A stretch of 11,402 bases of DNA from an uncultured Butyricicoccus sp. (GTDB taxonomy: Bacteria; Bacillota; Clostridia; Oscillospirales; Butyricicoccaceae): NCBI GenBank assembly GCA_947575935.1, contig CANPPM010000064.1, positions 1 to 11,402 of the forward strand. The letters are read 5' to 3'. Below are positions 1 to 6,200 of this stretch, in pieces (position 1 is the first letter of the stretch; every line of letters begins with the position of its first letter). The position numbers were made by a program, and so were the translations under genes. The notes under the pieces were generated by a model. It was given only the letters and a program-made list of their open reading frames with translations. It did no database searches and was not told where the DNA came from.

Positions 1-39
1 TGTATATGAAAGTGCTGGAAAGGGAATCCAAGGGGTAGA

Positions 40-76
40 GTTGCCCCCTCCCCGGCAAAGGGGCAACAGGGGGCGA
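40..76. repeat. G/C-rich nested palindrome downstream of the recombinase gene
   Basis: GTTGCCCC (40-47) is the exact reverse complement of GGGGCAAC (60-67). In an alternative fold TTGCCCCCT (41-49) pairs with AGGGGGCGA (68-76, one G-T wobble), with an inner CCCC/GGGG pair (50-53 with 60-63). The two folds are mutually exclusive. No T-run follows on either strand, so it is not a textbook intrinsic terminator. It lies about 50 bases past the stop codon of the minus-strand recombinase and could still act as a 3' mRNA hairpin. It could also be a dispersed palindromic intergenic element or a remnant of an attachment site. The rest of 1-128 shows no supported gene. Confidence 0.45.
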
Positions 77-128
77 TAAAAGGGATTGGATTGGTTGGGA
101 AGACATTTTTTAGCATGACATGGTAAAT

Positions 129-701
129 TTAAAATAACTCCATTGCTAAATATGCCTTATCCAAGTCGTCCTGTGCAATACCCAAGTACCGGCGCGTTAC
201 CTCATAACTGCTATGATTGTAAATATCCATGATCACGACAGGAGAGACCGCCTTGCTCGTCCAAGCGTGATAGCCCCATGTTTTGCGCAGGCTGTGGCAG
301 GCGATTTTGCCCGCAATTTCGACAGCAATCGCCGCTGTATGGATAATTCTCCATGCCTGTACGCGGGAAATTGCCCGCCCGTCCTTTCTGTTGTTTACGA
401 AAATAAATGCGCCGCGTCTGTGCGGAAAATACAGGGTTAAAGCAGCGACTGCCTGTTTGTTCAGTGCGATCGTTTTGTTTTTCCCTGTCTTTTTTTCGGT
501 CAATGTGACATGCAGCCGGAATGTTTTTCGCGTTTCGTCGTAGACGTCGGACCACTTGAGACGAAGCAAATCACTGATGCGCAGCGCGGAGCAGGTTCCC
601 AGGACGACCAGCGCATGGTTGCGCAGCTGGCCTCGTTCTAAAAAGTAATTTGCAAGTGCTTTGAGCTGTTTCTTGTCACGAATCGGTTCTGTCGCTGCCA
701 T
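129..701 (-). CDS. Small tyrosine recombinase (FimB/FimE-size, catalytic domain only)
   Basis: A 190-residue site-specific recombinase made almost entirely of the tyrosine-recombinase catalytic domain, with no N-terminal core-binding domain. FimB/FimE-type DNA invertases have the same length and layout. The active site looks complete: Arg41 in SALRISDLLRLKW, a Lys in the TEKKTGKNKT hairpin (71/74), His136 and Arg139 in CHSLRK, His163 in YNHSS, and nucleophile Tyr172 in RRYLGI. I chose the ATG at 701 because AAGGGGG sits about 11 bases upstream and the predicted transcript starts near 730. An in-frame ATG at 752 lies upstream of that start and has no ribosome binding site. It is divergent from the glycan operon. 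The family recombines DNA; a role in inverting or integrating a local segment is inferred. It could also be a leftover from an integrated element. Confidence 0.85.
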   Translation of the reverse strand: MAATEPIRDKKQLKALANYFLERGQLRNHALVVLGTCSALRISDLLRLKWSDVYDETRKTFRLHVTLTEKKTGKNKTIALNKQAVAALTLYFPHRRGAFIFVNNRKDGRAISRVQAWRIIHTAAIAVEIAGKIACHSLRKTWGYHAWTSKAVSPVVIMDIYNHSSYEVTRRYLGIAQDDLDKAYLAMELF

Positions 702-710
702 AATGTGGAT

Positions 711-759
711 AGCCCCCTTGTATGTAGTATTTTCTAAGTATACCGCATACAAGGGGGCT
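711..759. repeat. Large dyad over the recombinase promoter and ribosome binding site
   Basis: AGCCCCCTTGTATG (711-724) is the exact reverse complement of CATACAAGGGGGCT (746-759). After two mismatched positions, GTAT (727-730) pairs with ATAC (740-743). The arms are therefore about 20 bases long with 18 matches, around a 9-base centre (731-739, TTTCTAAGT). On the minus strand the dyad covers the spacer and -10 of the predicted recombinase promoter, and its downstream arm contains the AAGGGGG ribosome binding site of the gene starting at 701. Long inverted arms around a short centre suit an operator or a tyrosine-recombinase core site. If transcription began further upstream, the RNA hairpin would hide the ribosome binding site. 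The dyad is certain; its function is inferred. Confidence 0.8.
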
Positions 760-766
760 TTGGTAA
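737..766 (-). promoter_or_regulatory. Predicted promoter of the minus-strand recombinase
   Basis: Read on the minus strand, TTACCA (761-766, four of six matches to the -35 consensus) and TATACT (737-742, five of six to the -10) are separated by 18 bases. Transcription would start near 730, giving a leader of about 30 bases that still contains the AAGGGGG ribosome binding site. The -10 lies inside the right arm and centre of the 711-759 dyad, so a protein bound there should block transcription. Confidence 0.5.
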
Positions 767-925
767 CATTTTATGAAGACAGTTAAAGTTTTTTTATCTT
801 TTTTGTCGCTATGTGCCGATATAAGCAGGCTGGCAAAAATTTGTTTTGGAAATCTGACGAAAAGACTTGCATTTGCTCCTATATAGTGGTAGACTGATGA
901 AAAAGAATTCATAGTTGGTTACATC
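760..925 (+). repeat. Imperfect 11-base direct repeat flanking the divergent control region
   Basis: TTGGTAACATT (760-770) and TTGGTTACATC (915-925) match at 9 of 11 positions. The first copy overlaps the -35 of the leftward recombinase promoter. The second lies in the untranslated leader of the rightward operon. A shared regulator binding both is possible, but a match this short could be chance. The coordinates span both copies and the region between them. Confidence 0.2.
867..895 (+). promoter_or_regulatory. Predicted promoter of the polysaccharide operon
   Basis: TTGCAT (867-872) and TAGACT (890-895) are separated by 17 bases, and TGG directly before the -10 gives an extended -10. Transcription would start near 902, leaving a leader of about 60 bases. 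The leader contains a small hairpin (TCCGC 924-928 with GCGGA 932-936) before the AGAGGAGG ribosome binding site at about 946-953. The hexamers match consensus only moderately, but I see no better rightward promoter between 760 and 963. No convincing promoter is visible further downstream before rfbA. Confidence 0.4.
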
Positions 926-963
926 CGCTTGGCGGACGGCTGGAAGAGAGGAGGAACCCTGCA

Positions 964-1836
964 GTGTATCCAAGGCAGCGCTATCGTGGGTGGGGTCAGG
1001 TTGAACGGCCCATGCCGCTCAGAAATGAAAATGATCCGGGCGCTTATGTGGAACAAAAAAGTATAAAGCAGTTTTTAGAAGGCTGCCGCCAGCGGGGGAC
1101 TTCAGAGCTTACGGTATCCCGATACGGCAAACAGCTGGAGGCGCTTTATGCGTATCTGCCAAATGATAAAGCGATCCGCTATGGCACGTTGGAAAAATGG
1201 CGCGAGTCGCTTATTGAAAGCGGGTATGTAAGCGGGACTGTTAATTCATATTTATCGGTTGCGAATATGTATTTGGACTTCATTGGGCGTCGGGAATACC
1301 AGATGTCCGAGCGGTTGGAGCAGACGCCGGAAGTACAGCCGGAACTCAGCCGGGCGGAATATTTACAGCTGCTGCAAGCAGCACGGAAGCTGGGGAAAGA
1401 GCGGGATTATCTGATGATCAAGCTGTTTGGGACGGTCGAGTTGAGTGTTCGGGAACTTCCTAAACTGACAGTGGAGGCGGTCAAAGCCGGAAAGCTGATC
1501 ATTGATATGAACCGATCGAAACGGATTGTGCGCCTGCCGGAGGTTCTGCAAAAGGAGCTTCTGGAGTTTGCGGAAAGGAAGGGCTATGCATCCGGTCCGG
1601 TTTTTCAGACACGGGACGGAAGGCCGATGAATCGCGCGTATATCACCAGGATGATCCGTGCGATTTGTCCGGCGGCGGGCGTTGCAGAGGATAAGGGAAG
1701 CACCCGCTGCCTGCAGAAGCTCTATCGATCCACACGCGCGGGATTGGAAAGCAATATCAGCCTTTTGATCGACCAGGCGCACGAAAGGCTATTGGAGCAG
1801 GAACAGCTGAAAATCGGCTGGGCCGAAGTGCAATAA
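964..1836 (+). CDS. Catalytically dead tyrosine-recombinase homologue, first gene of the operon
   Basis: A 290-residue protein with the two-domain layout of tyrosine recombinases: an N-terminal SAM-like core-binding domain (about 30-115) and a catalytic fold (about 125-285). The active-site positions are replaced. The TGLR box reads VELSVREL, putting Ser161 where the first Arg should be. The HxLR box reads TRCLQKL (247-253), with Arg248 for His and Gln251 for Arg. The C-terminal region where the Tyr nucleophile should lie (AHERLLEQEQLKIG) contains no tyrosine. The reading frame is open and full length, so selection appears to have kept it as something other than a recombinase. The GTG start is chosen because AGAGGAGG lies about 10 bases upstream; the next ATG (1012) has no such site. 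rfbA follows 21 bases later, so co-transcription is likely. A DNA-binding regulator is the best inference. Confidence 0.8.
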   Translation: MYPRQRYRGWGQVERPMPLRNENDPGAYVEQKSIKQFLEGCRQRGTSELTVSRYGKQLEALYAYLPNDKAIRYGTLEKWRESLIESGYVSGTVNSYLSVANMYLDFIGRREYQMSERLEQTPEVQPELSRAEYLQLLQAARKLGKERDYLMIKLFGTVELSVRELPKLTVEAVKAGKLIIDMNRSKRIVRLPEVLQKELLEFAERKGYASGPVFQTRDGRPMNRAYITRMIRAICPAAGVAEDKGSTRCLQKLYRSTRAGLESNISLLIDQAHERLLEQEQLKIGWAEVQ

Positions 1837-1857
1837 TATGACAGAGGGAGACGAGAT

Positions 1858-2733
1858 ATGAAAGGTATCATTCTGGCAGGAGGAAGCGGTACGCGGTTGT
1901 ATCCATTGACTATGGTGACATCCAAGCAGCTGCTCCCGATTTACGATAAACCAATGATTTTTTATCCATTGTCAACCTTGATGCTGGCAGGGATTCGGGA
2001 TATCCTGATTATTTCTACGCCGCAAGACCTTTCGAACTTTGAGCGCCTGCTCGGCGACGGCAGCCATTATGGGGTGCATTTGTCCTATAAAGCGCAGCCC
2101 TCGCCGGATGGACTGGCACAGGCGTTTATCTTGGGCGAGGAGTTCATTGATGGGGATCGCTGCGCCATGATCTTGGGAGATAATATTTTCCATGGCGCAG
2201 GGTTTACAAGCTACTTGCGTGAGGCGGCGGAACGGGAAACCGGTGCGACTGTATTCGGATATTATGTAGAGGATCCGGAACGGTTTGGCGTAGTGGAGAT
2301 GGATAGCGCGGGGAATGCCGTATCGCTTGAGGAAAAGCCGGCTTGCCCGAAATCCCATTATGCAGTTACCGGATTGTACTTCTATGACCGCAAAGTATGT
2401 GAATATGTAAAAAGGCTGCGTCCTTCGCCTCGAGGTGAACTGGAAATTACAGATTTAAACCGGATTTACTTAGAGCAGGGGACATTGAATGTGATTCCGC
2501 TGGGGAGAGGGTTTGCATGGCTGGATGCCGGTACGGTAGCTTCGATGGGCGAGGCGACGGATTTTGTCCGGGTTATGGAAAACCGGACGGGGGTTAAGAT
2601 TGCGATTTTGGAAGAGATTGCTTACCGTAACCATTGGATTGATGTTCAAATGTTGAAAGAAGCGGCGGAAATCTATGGAAACTCGCCCTATGGGCTTCAT
2701 TTGTGGAATGTAGTAAAGGGGAAAATCCAATGA
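1858..2733 (+). CDS. rfbA: Glucose-1-phosphate thymidylyltransferase
   Basis: Joins dTTP and glucose-1-phosphate to give dTDP-glucose and pyrophosphate, the first step of dTDP-deoxysugar synthesis in the cytoplasm. The 291 residues match the family's usual length. Visible motifs are the nucleotide-binding GGSGTRLYPLT (8-18), SKQLLPIYDKP (22-32), the metal-binding LGDN with Asp108, and LEEKP (157-161) followed by the YAVTGLYFYD strand. AGAGGGAG lies 7 bases before the ATG. The stop codon overlaps the rfbB start (ATGA), which suggests translational coupling. Also called rmlA. RmlA is usually feedback-inhibited by dTDP-rhamnose; whether that holds here, where the sugar seems to be a different one, cannot be read from the sequence. 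Confidence 0.95.
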   Translation: MKGIILAGGSGTRLYPLTMVTSKQLLPIYDKPMIFYPLSTLMLAGIRDILIISTPQDLSNFERLLGDGSHYGVHLSYKAQPSPDGLAQAFILGEEFIDGDRCAMILGDNIFHGAGFTSYLREAAERETGATVFGYYVEDPERFGVVEMDSAGNAVSLEEKPACPKSHYAVTGLYFYDRKVCEYVKRLRPSPRGELEITDLNRIYLEQGTLNVIPLGRGFAWLDAGTVASMGEATDFVRVMENRTGVKIAILEEIAYRNHWIDVQMLKEAAEIYGNSPYGLHLWNVVKGKIQ

Positions 2734-3752
2734 AAATATTGATTACAGGCGGCGCTGGTTTTATCGGAAGCAATTTCATTTTTTATGAACGGAAAATGCA
2801 TCCTACATATGAGCTGGTTTGTGTTGACAAGCTCACTTATGCCGGCAGCATGGAGACGCTGGAGAGCCTGCTGGGTGACAGTAAATTTCGGTTTTGCCGG
2901 GCAGATATTACCGACCGGCAGGAAATCGAGAAAATTTTTACAACAGAAAGCCCGGATGTTGTGGTAAATTTTGCCGCCGAAAGCCATGTTGACCGTTCTA
3001 TTGAAAATCCCTCCGTGTTTTTGGAGACAAATACCATCGGGACACAGGTACTGCTTGATGCCTGCTGCAGGCACGGGGTCCGGCGGTTTCACCAGGTATC
3101 CACCGACGAGGTCTACGGGGATCTGCCGCTGGATCGCCCGGAGCTGATGTTTACCGAACAAACGCCGCTGCATACTTCAAGCCCCTATTCGGCGTCTAAG
3201 GCCGCGGCGGATTTGCTGTGCAATGCATACTACCGTACTTACAAACTGCCGGTGACGATCAGCCGCTGCTCGAATAATTATGGCCCTTATCAGTTCCCGG
3301 AAAAGCTGATTCCATTGATGATTTCTCGCGCATTGAAGGACCAGCCGCTGCCGGTTTATGGGCAGGGGCTGAATGTGCGCGATTGGCTGTATGTGGAGGA
3401 TCACTGCGCTGCCATCGACCGGATCCTGGAAGCGGGAGAGCCCGGCAGGGTCTACAATGTCGGCGGGCATAATGAAATGCGGAATATTGATATTGTAAAG
3501 CGGATTCTGGAAGTACTCGGCAAGCCAGAGAATCTGATTACTTATGTGGAGGACCGGAAAGGGCATGACCGGCGCTACGCGATCGACCCGACGCGGATTC
3601 ACAAAGAGTTGGGGTGGCTTCCTTCCGTCCGCTTTGAGGATGGCATCCGAGGGACGGTCCGTTGGTATCTGGACCACCGTGCTTGGTGGGAGCATATCGA
3701 GAGCGGCGCTTATCAGCAGATGAATGAACGCCTTTCCGCCGCTGTCTGCTGA
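2730..3752 (+). CDS. rfbB: dTDP-glucose 4,6-dehydratase
   Basis: Converts dTDP-glucose to dTDP-4-keto-6-deoxyglucose using bound NAD+, the branch point for 6-deoxysugars. A 340-residue short-chain dehydrogenase/reductase of the extended class. It shows the Rossmann motif GGAGFIG (7-13), the catalytic Thr125-Asp126-Glu127 in STDEVYGD, YSASK with Tyr153 and Lys157, and the RCSNNYGPYQFPEKLIP substrate-site segment. I start it at 2730, where ATG overlaps the rfbA stop and AAAGGGG lies about 9 bases upstream; a longer in-frame start at 2703 lacks such a site. No 3,5-epimerase (rfbC) or rhamnose synthase (rfbD) follows. The downstream ketoisomerase and aminotransferase suggest the product goes to an amino sugar instead of rhamnose. 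Confidence 0.95.
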   Translation: MKILITGGAGFIGSNFIFYERKMHPTYELVCVDKLTYAGSMETLESLLGDSKFRFCRADITDRQEIEKIFTTESPDVVVNFAAESHVDRSIENPSVFLETNTIGTQVLLDACCRHGVRRFHQVSTDEVYGDLPLDRPELMFTEQTPLHTSSPYSASKAAADLLCNAYYRTYKLPVTISRCSNNYGPYQFPEKLIPLMISRALKDQPLPVYGQGLNVRDWLYVEDHCAAIDRILEAGEPGRVYNVGGHNEMRNIDIVKRILEVLGKPENLITYVEDRKGHDRRYAIDPTRIHKELGWLPSVRFEDGIRGTVRWYLDHRAWWEHIESGAYQQMNERLSAAVC

Positions 3753-3762
3753 TATTGGATTG

Positions 3763-4548
3763 ATGGCGATGCTAAAAAAGATATTTGCAGACGGGTACCG
3801 GTACCGATGGCTGCTCGAGCAGCTGGTGGGGCGTGACTTAAAGGTGAAATATAAGCGCTCATATCTCGGATATTTATGGAGCCTGTTGAATCCGCTGATG
3901 ATGATGGCGATTGTTTCCATTGTCTTTTCAGAGGTTTTTCGCTATGACATTCAGTATTTCCCCGTTTATCTGTTGTGCGGACAGATTATTTTCAGTTTTT
4001 TTTCGGAAGCCACGACCATGGCGATGAACTCTATTTTACAAAATGCCGGGCTGCTGAAAAAGGTTGCTGTGCCCAAATATATTTTGCCGCTGTCCAAGCT
4101 CTGCTCCAGCGGGGTTAATCTTCTGTGGTCGCTGGCGGCGATTGCCATTATGTTCTGCATACAGCATGTGCCATGGCATGCGACAATGCTGCTTTTCCCG
4201 ATCCCGCTGCTCCTGCTTTTTCTGCTGAGTTATGGAGTTGGCCTGATGATGGCTGTACTGGCGACCCAGTTTCGGGATATGGCGTATCTGTATGGCGTTC
4301 TCATGCAGGCGCTGATGTATATGACCCCCATTTTCTATCCGGTAGAGGCATTGCCGCCTGAAGCGCTGGCGATTATCCGGTTTAATCCCCTGTTTCATCT
4401 GGTCACGTATTTTCGGAAAGTGGTTCTCTATGGAAGGATTCCGGACGTTAGGGAGCATATTGTGTGCATTGCGTTTGCAGTTGGCTTTTATGTGATGGGG
4501 CGGACCATCTTTCAGGCGCATCAAAAGAATTTTGTGCTTTATATTTAA
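3763..4548 (+). CDS. ABC-2 type polysaccharide export permease (Wzm/TagG family)
   Basis: Membrane subunit of an ABC exporter for a lipid-linked glycan. It has 261 residues with about six hydrophobic segments (36-57, 64-85, 113-134, 142-168, 175-195, 231-250). The family hallmark RDLKVKYKRSYLGYLWSLLNP sits at 24-44, an amphipathic stretch leading into the first segment. The next gene is its matching ATPase, 9 bases downstream. The start is uncertain: ATG at 3763 or 3769 gives the usual N-terminus, and both lack a clear ribosome binding site, so translation may be coupled to the rfbB stop 10 bases upstream. A further in-frame ATG at 3724 lies inside rfbB and gives an atypical extension. The substrate is inferred from context to be this locus's glycan. 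Confidence 0.9.
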   Translation: MAMLKKIFADGYRYRWLLEQLVGRDLKVKYKRSYLGYLWSLLNPLMMMAIVSIVFSEVFRYDIQYFPVYLLCGQIIFSFFSEATTMAMNSILQNAGLLKKVAVPKYILPLSKLCSSGVNLLWSLAAIAIMFCIQHVPWHATMLLFPIPLLLLFLLSYGVGLMMAVLATQFRDMAYLYGVLMQALMYMTPIFYPVEALPPEALAIIRFNPLFHLVTYFRKVVLYGRIPDVREHIVCIAFAVGFYVMGRTIFQAHQKNFVLYI

Positions 4549-4557
4549 GGATTCAAA

Positions 4558-5307
4558 ATGGATATTATTGAAGTGAAGGATGTCAGCATGCGTTTCAATC
4601 TTGCAAATGAGCGGATTGAGAGCCTGAAAGAATATGTTGTTAGGCTGCTGACCGGCAATTTGATGTTCCAGGAATTTTATGCGCTGAACCAGGTATCGTT
4701 TTCGGTACAGTCCGGAACTTCTGTGGGGATTCTTGGGACAAACGGTTCGGGTAAGTCCACGCTGCTGAAGGTCATTTCGGGAATTTATGAACCGAGTGCG
4801 GGGGAAATACAGGTACATGGTACAATCGCGCCGCTGATTGAGCTGGGCGCGGGGTTCGATCCGGATTTGACCGCCCGTGAAAATGTGTTTCTCAATGGCG
4901 CGGTGATGGGCTTTGAACGGGAGTTTGTGCGGTCGAAATACGCTGAAATTGTCGCGTTTTCCGAGCTGGGAAATTTTATGGATGTACCGATTAAAAATTT
5001 TTCCTCGGGTATGAGCGCACGGCTGGGCTTTGCCATCGCGACGCTGGTGCATCCGGACATTCTGATAGTAGACGAGGTTCTTGGCGTCGGGGATTCCGCT
5101 TTCCAGCAGAAGTGTGAGCAGAAGATGCAGGAGCTGCGCAGCTGCGGGACCACAATGCTGTTTGTTTCGCACTCGATAGAGCAAGTCCGCGCGGTGTGCA
5201 GTCACGCGATATGGCTGCGTCGGGGCCGGGTGGAAATGGAGGGGGATGTGGATGACGTATGTGACGCCTATCAAAAATGGTGTGAAACCCATTCAGCTTT
5301 CGAATGA
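4558..5307 (+). CDS. ABC transporter ATPase for polysaccharide export (Wzt/TagH family)
   Basis: Energises the permease encoded just upstream. The 249 residues contain Walker A GTNGSGKST (60-68), the IELGAGFDPDLTARENVFLNG segment typical of glycan-exporting ATPases (94-114), signature SSGMS (149-153), Walker B ILIVDE (168-173) and the switch His205. The protein ends soon after the nucleotide-binding domain. It therefore lacks the extra C-terminal carbohydrate-binding domain of Wzt proteins that recognise capped O-antigens, and recognition of a chain-end cap is less likely. An AAGGA site lies 6-10 bases upstream of the ATG. Its 3' end overlaps the next gene by 56 bases in another frame. Confidence 0.93.
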   Translation: MDIIEVKDVSMRFNLANERIESLKEYVVRLLTGNLMFQEFYALNQVSFSVQSGTSVGILGTNGSGKSTLLKVISGIYEPSAGEIQVHGTIAPLIELGAGFDPDLTARENVFLNGAVMGFEREFVRSKYAEIVAFSELGNFMDVPIKNFSSGMSARLGFAIATLVHPDILIVDEVLGVGDSAFQQKCEQKMQELRSCGTTMLFVSHSIEQVRAVCSHAIWLRRGRVEMEGDVDDVCDAYQKWCETHSAFE

Positions 5308-6196
5308 ATGGACGGATTTGATTACGGTCATTGTATTAAGTTACGGGCCAAGCGATCAATACGAGCATACGCTGCGTTCTGTTTTGGAGCAGGATTATCC
5401 CCGGATAGAATTGATTGTATCGGATGACGCTTCGGATACCTTTGACCGCGAAGCGGTATGGGAGTTCCTGAAACAGTATGGCAGGACAAATTTACAGGCG
5501 GTGGAAGTCCGAAAGAATGAGACCAACCAGGGGATTCCACGGCACAATAATACGGCGGCACGTTTGGCGCACGGCACATATATTAAGTTCGTGGCGGATG
5601 GGGATCGTTTTCTTGCGGCAGATTCCTTGCGGAAGCTTTGGGAATTCGCGCGGCTGCAGGAAGCGGATGTGGTGGCTTCCCCGAGCCTTGTTACGAACGA
5701 GGAGCACACCCGTGATTTTTATTTGTTTCCCTCCTGTCGCCGCATCAAAAAGTTGAATACGTCCGGCGACTTGTTCAGTCTTCTAGCGAAGGCAAATCTT
5801 TTCAGCGCAGTAGGGATGCTGTACCGTCCTGCATTTTTTCAGCGCGGCGGCTTTGATGAAAATTACCGGTATTTGGAGGACTGGCCTGCATGGCTGAAGA
5901 TTGCCAGAGTAGGTGGACGGATCCCTTGCTGTGAGGCGCCGGCGATGCGCTATGCCCTTTCGGGGGTCAGCAATGGCGCGGGCAGCGCGTTTGACGCTCC
6001 GGCGCTGCGGGATGATATGCTTCGATGCTATGAGACCGAAATTTTTCCATATCGTTCACAACTTTCCCGTTCTGCGGTGCACCGGGCAGAGTATCAGTTT
6101 GGGCGGCTGTGCGGAAGGCGGCCCCGTCCGGACGAGCTGTGGTTTGAATGGATGCGTTTGGGAAAGCGGACGATAAAAAAACTTTTTTTCAGGTGA
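5252..6196 (+). CDS. GT2-family glycosyltransferase, soluble form
   Basis: A 314-residue glycosyltransferase with the GT-A fold. Visible are the nucleotide-sugar binding start LITVIVLSYG (23-32), Asp58-Asp59 in LIVSDDAS, and Glu209-Asp210 in YLEDWPAW, where the catalytic base normally lies. The metal-binding motif reads ADGD (115-118), while the next two genes have ADD. There is no C-terminal membrane segment, unlike its two downstream relatives, but the C-terminus is basic. I chose the ATG at 5252 because GGAGGGGG ends 6 bases before it; the ATG at 5246 directly abuts that site. The gene overlaps the ATPase by 56 bases, pointing to tight co-translation. The donor and acceptor sugars cannot be read from the sequence. 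Confidence 0.88.
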   Translation: MTYVTPIKNGVKPIQLSNEWTDLITVIVLSYGPSDQYEHTLRSVLEQDYPRIELIVSDDASDTFDREAVWEFLKQYGRTNLQAVEVRKNETNQGIPRHNNTAARLAHGTYIKFVADGDRFLAADSLRKLWEFARLQEADVVASPSLVTNEEHTRDFYLFPSCRRIKKLNTSGDLFSLLAKANLFSAVGMLYRPAFFQRGGFDENYRYLEDWPAWLKIARVGGRIPCCEAPAMRYALSGVSNGAGSAFDAPALRDDMLRCYETEIFPYRSQLSRSAVHRAEYQFGRLCGRRPRPDELWFEWMRLGKRTIKKLFFR

Positions 6197-6200
6197 TGAG

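Noticed and set aside
702..752. Extended start for the small recombinase at 752
   Set aside because: The ATG at 752 lies upstream of the predicted transcription start and has no ribosome binding site. The extra 17 residues are encoded by the dyad and do not resemble the family N-terminus.
676..912. Minus-strand frame of 78 codons across the control region
   Set aside because: It overlaps the dyad, both predicted promoters and the start of the recombinase in another frame, and resembles no protein.
760..963. Classical invertible promoter flanked by long inverted repeats
   Set aside because: I looked for a 100-500 base segment with matching inverted ends around the rightward promoter and found none. 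The only strong dyad is the compact one at 711-759.
1858..3752. dTDP-rhamnose operon
   Set aside because: rfbA and rfbB are shared by many deoxysugar pathways. rfbC and rfbD are absent, and an isomerase and aminotransferase are present instead.
3177..3920. Minus-strand open frame of 247 codons
   Set aside because: It lies antisense to rfbB and the start of the permease, has low-complexity basic composition and no domain.
4036..5292. Long minus-strand open frame of 418 codons
   Set aside because: It is antisense to the permease and ATPase, both of which carry clear family motifs. Its own translation is rich in His, Arg and Gln with no recognisable domain.
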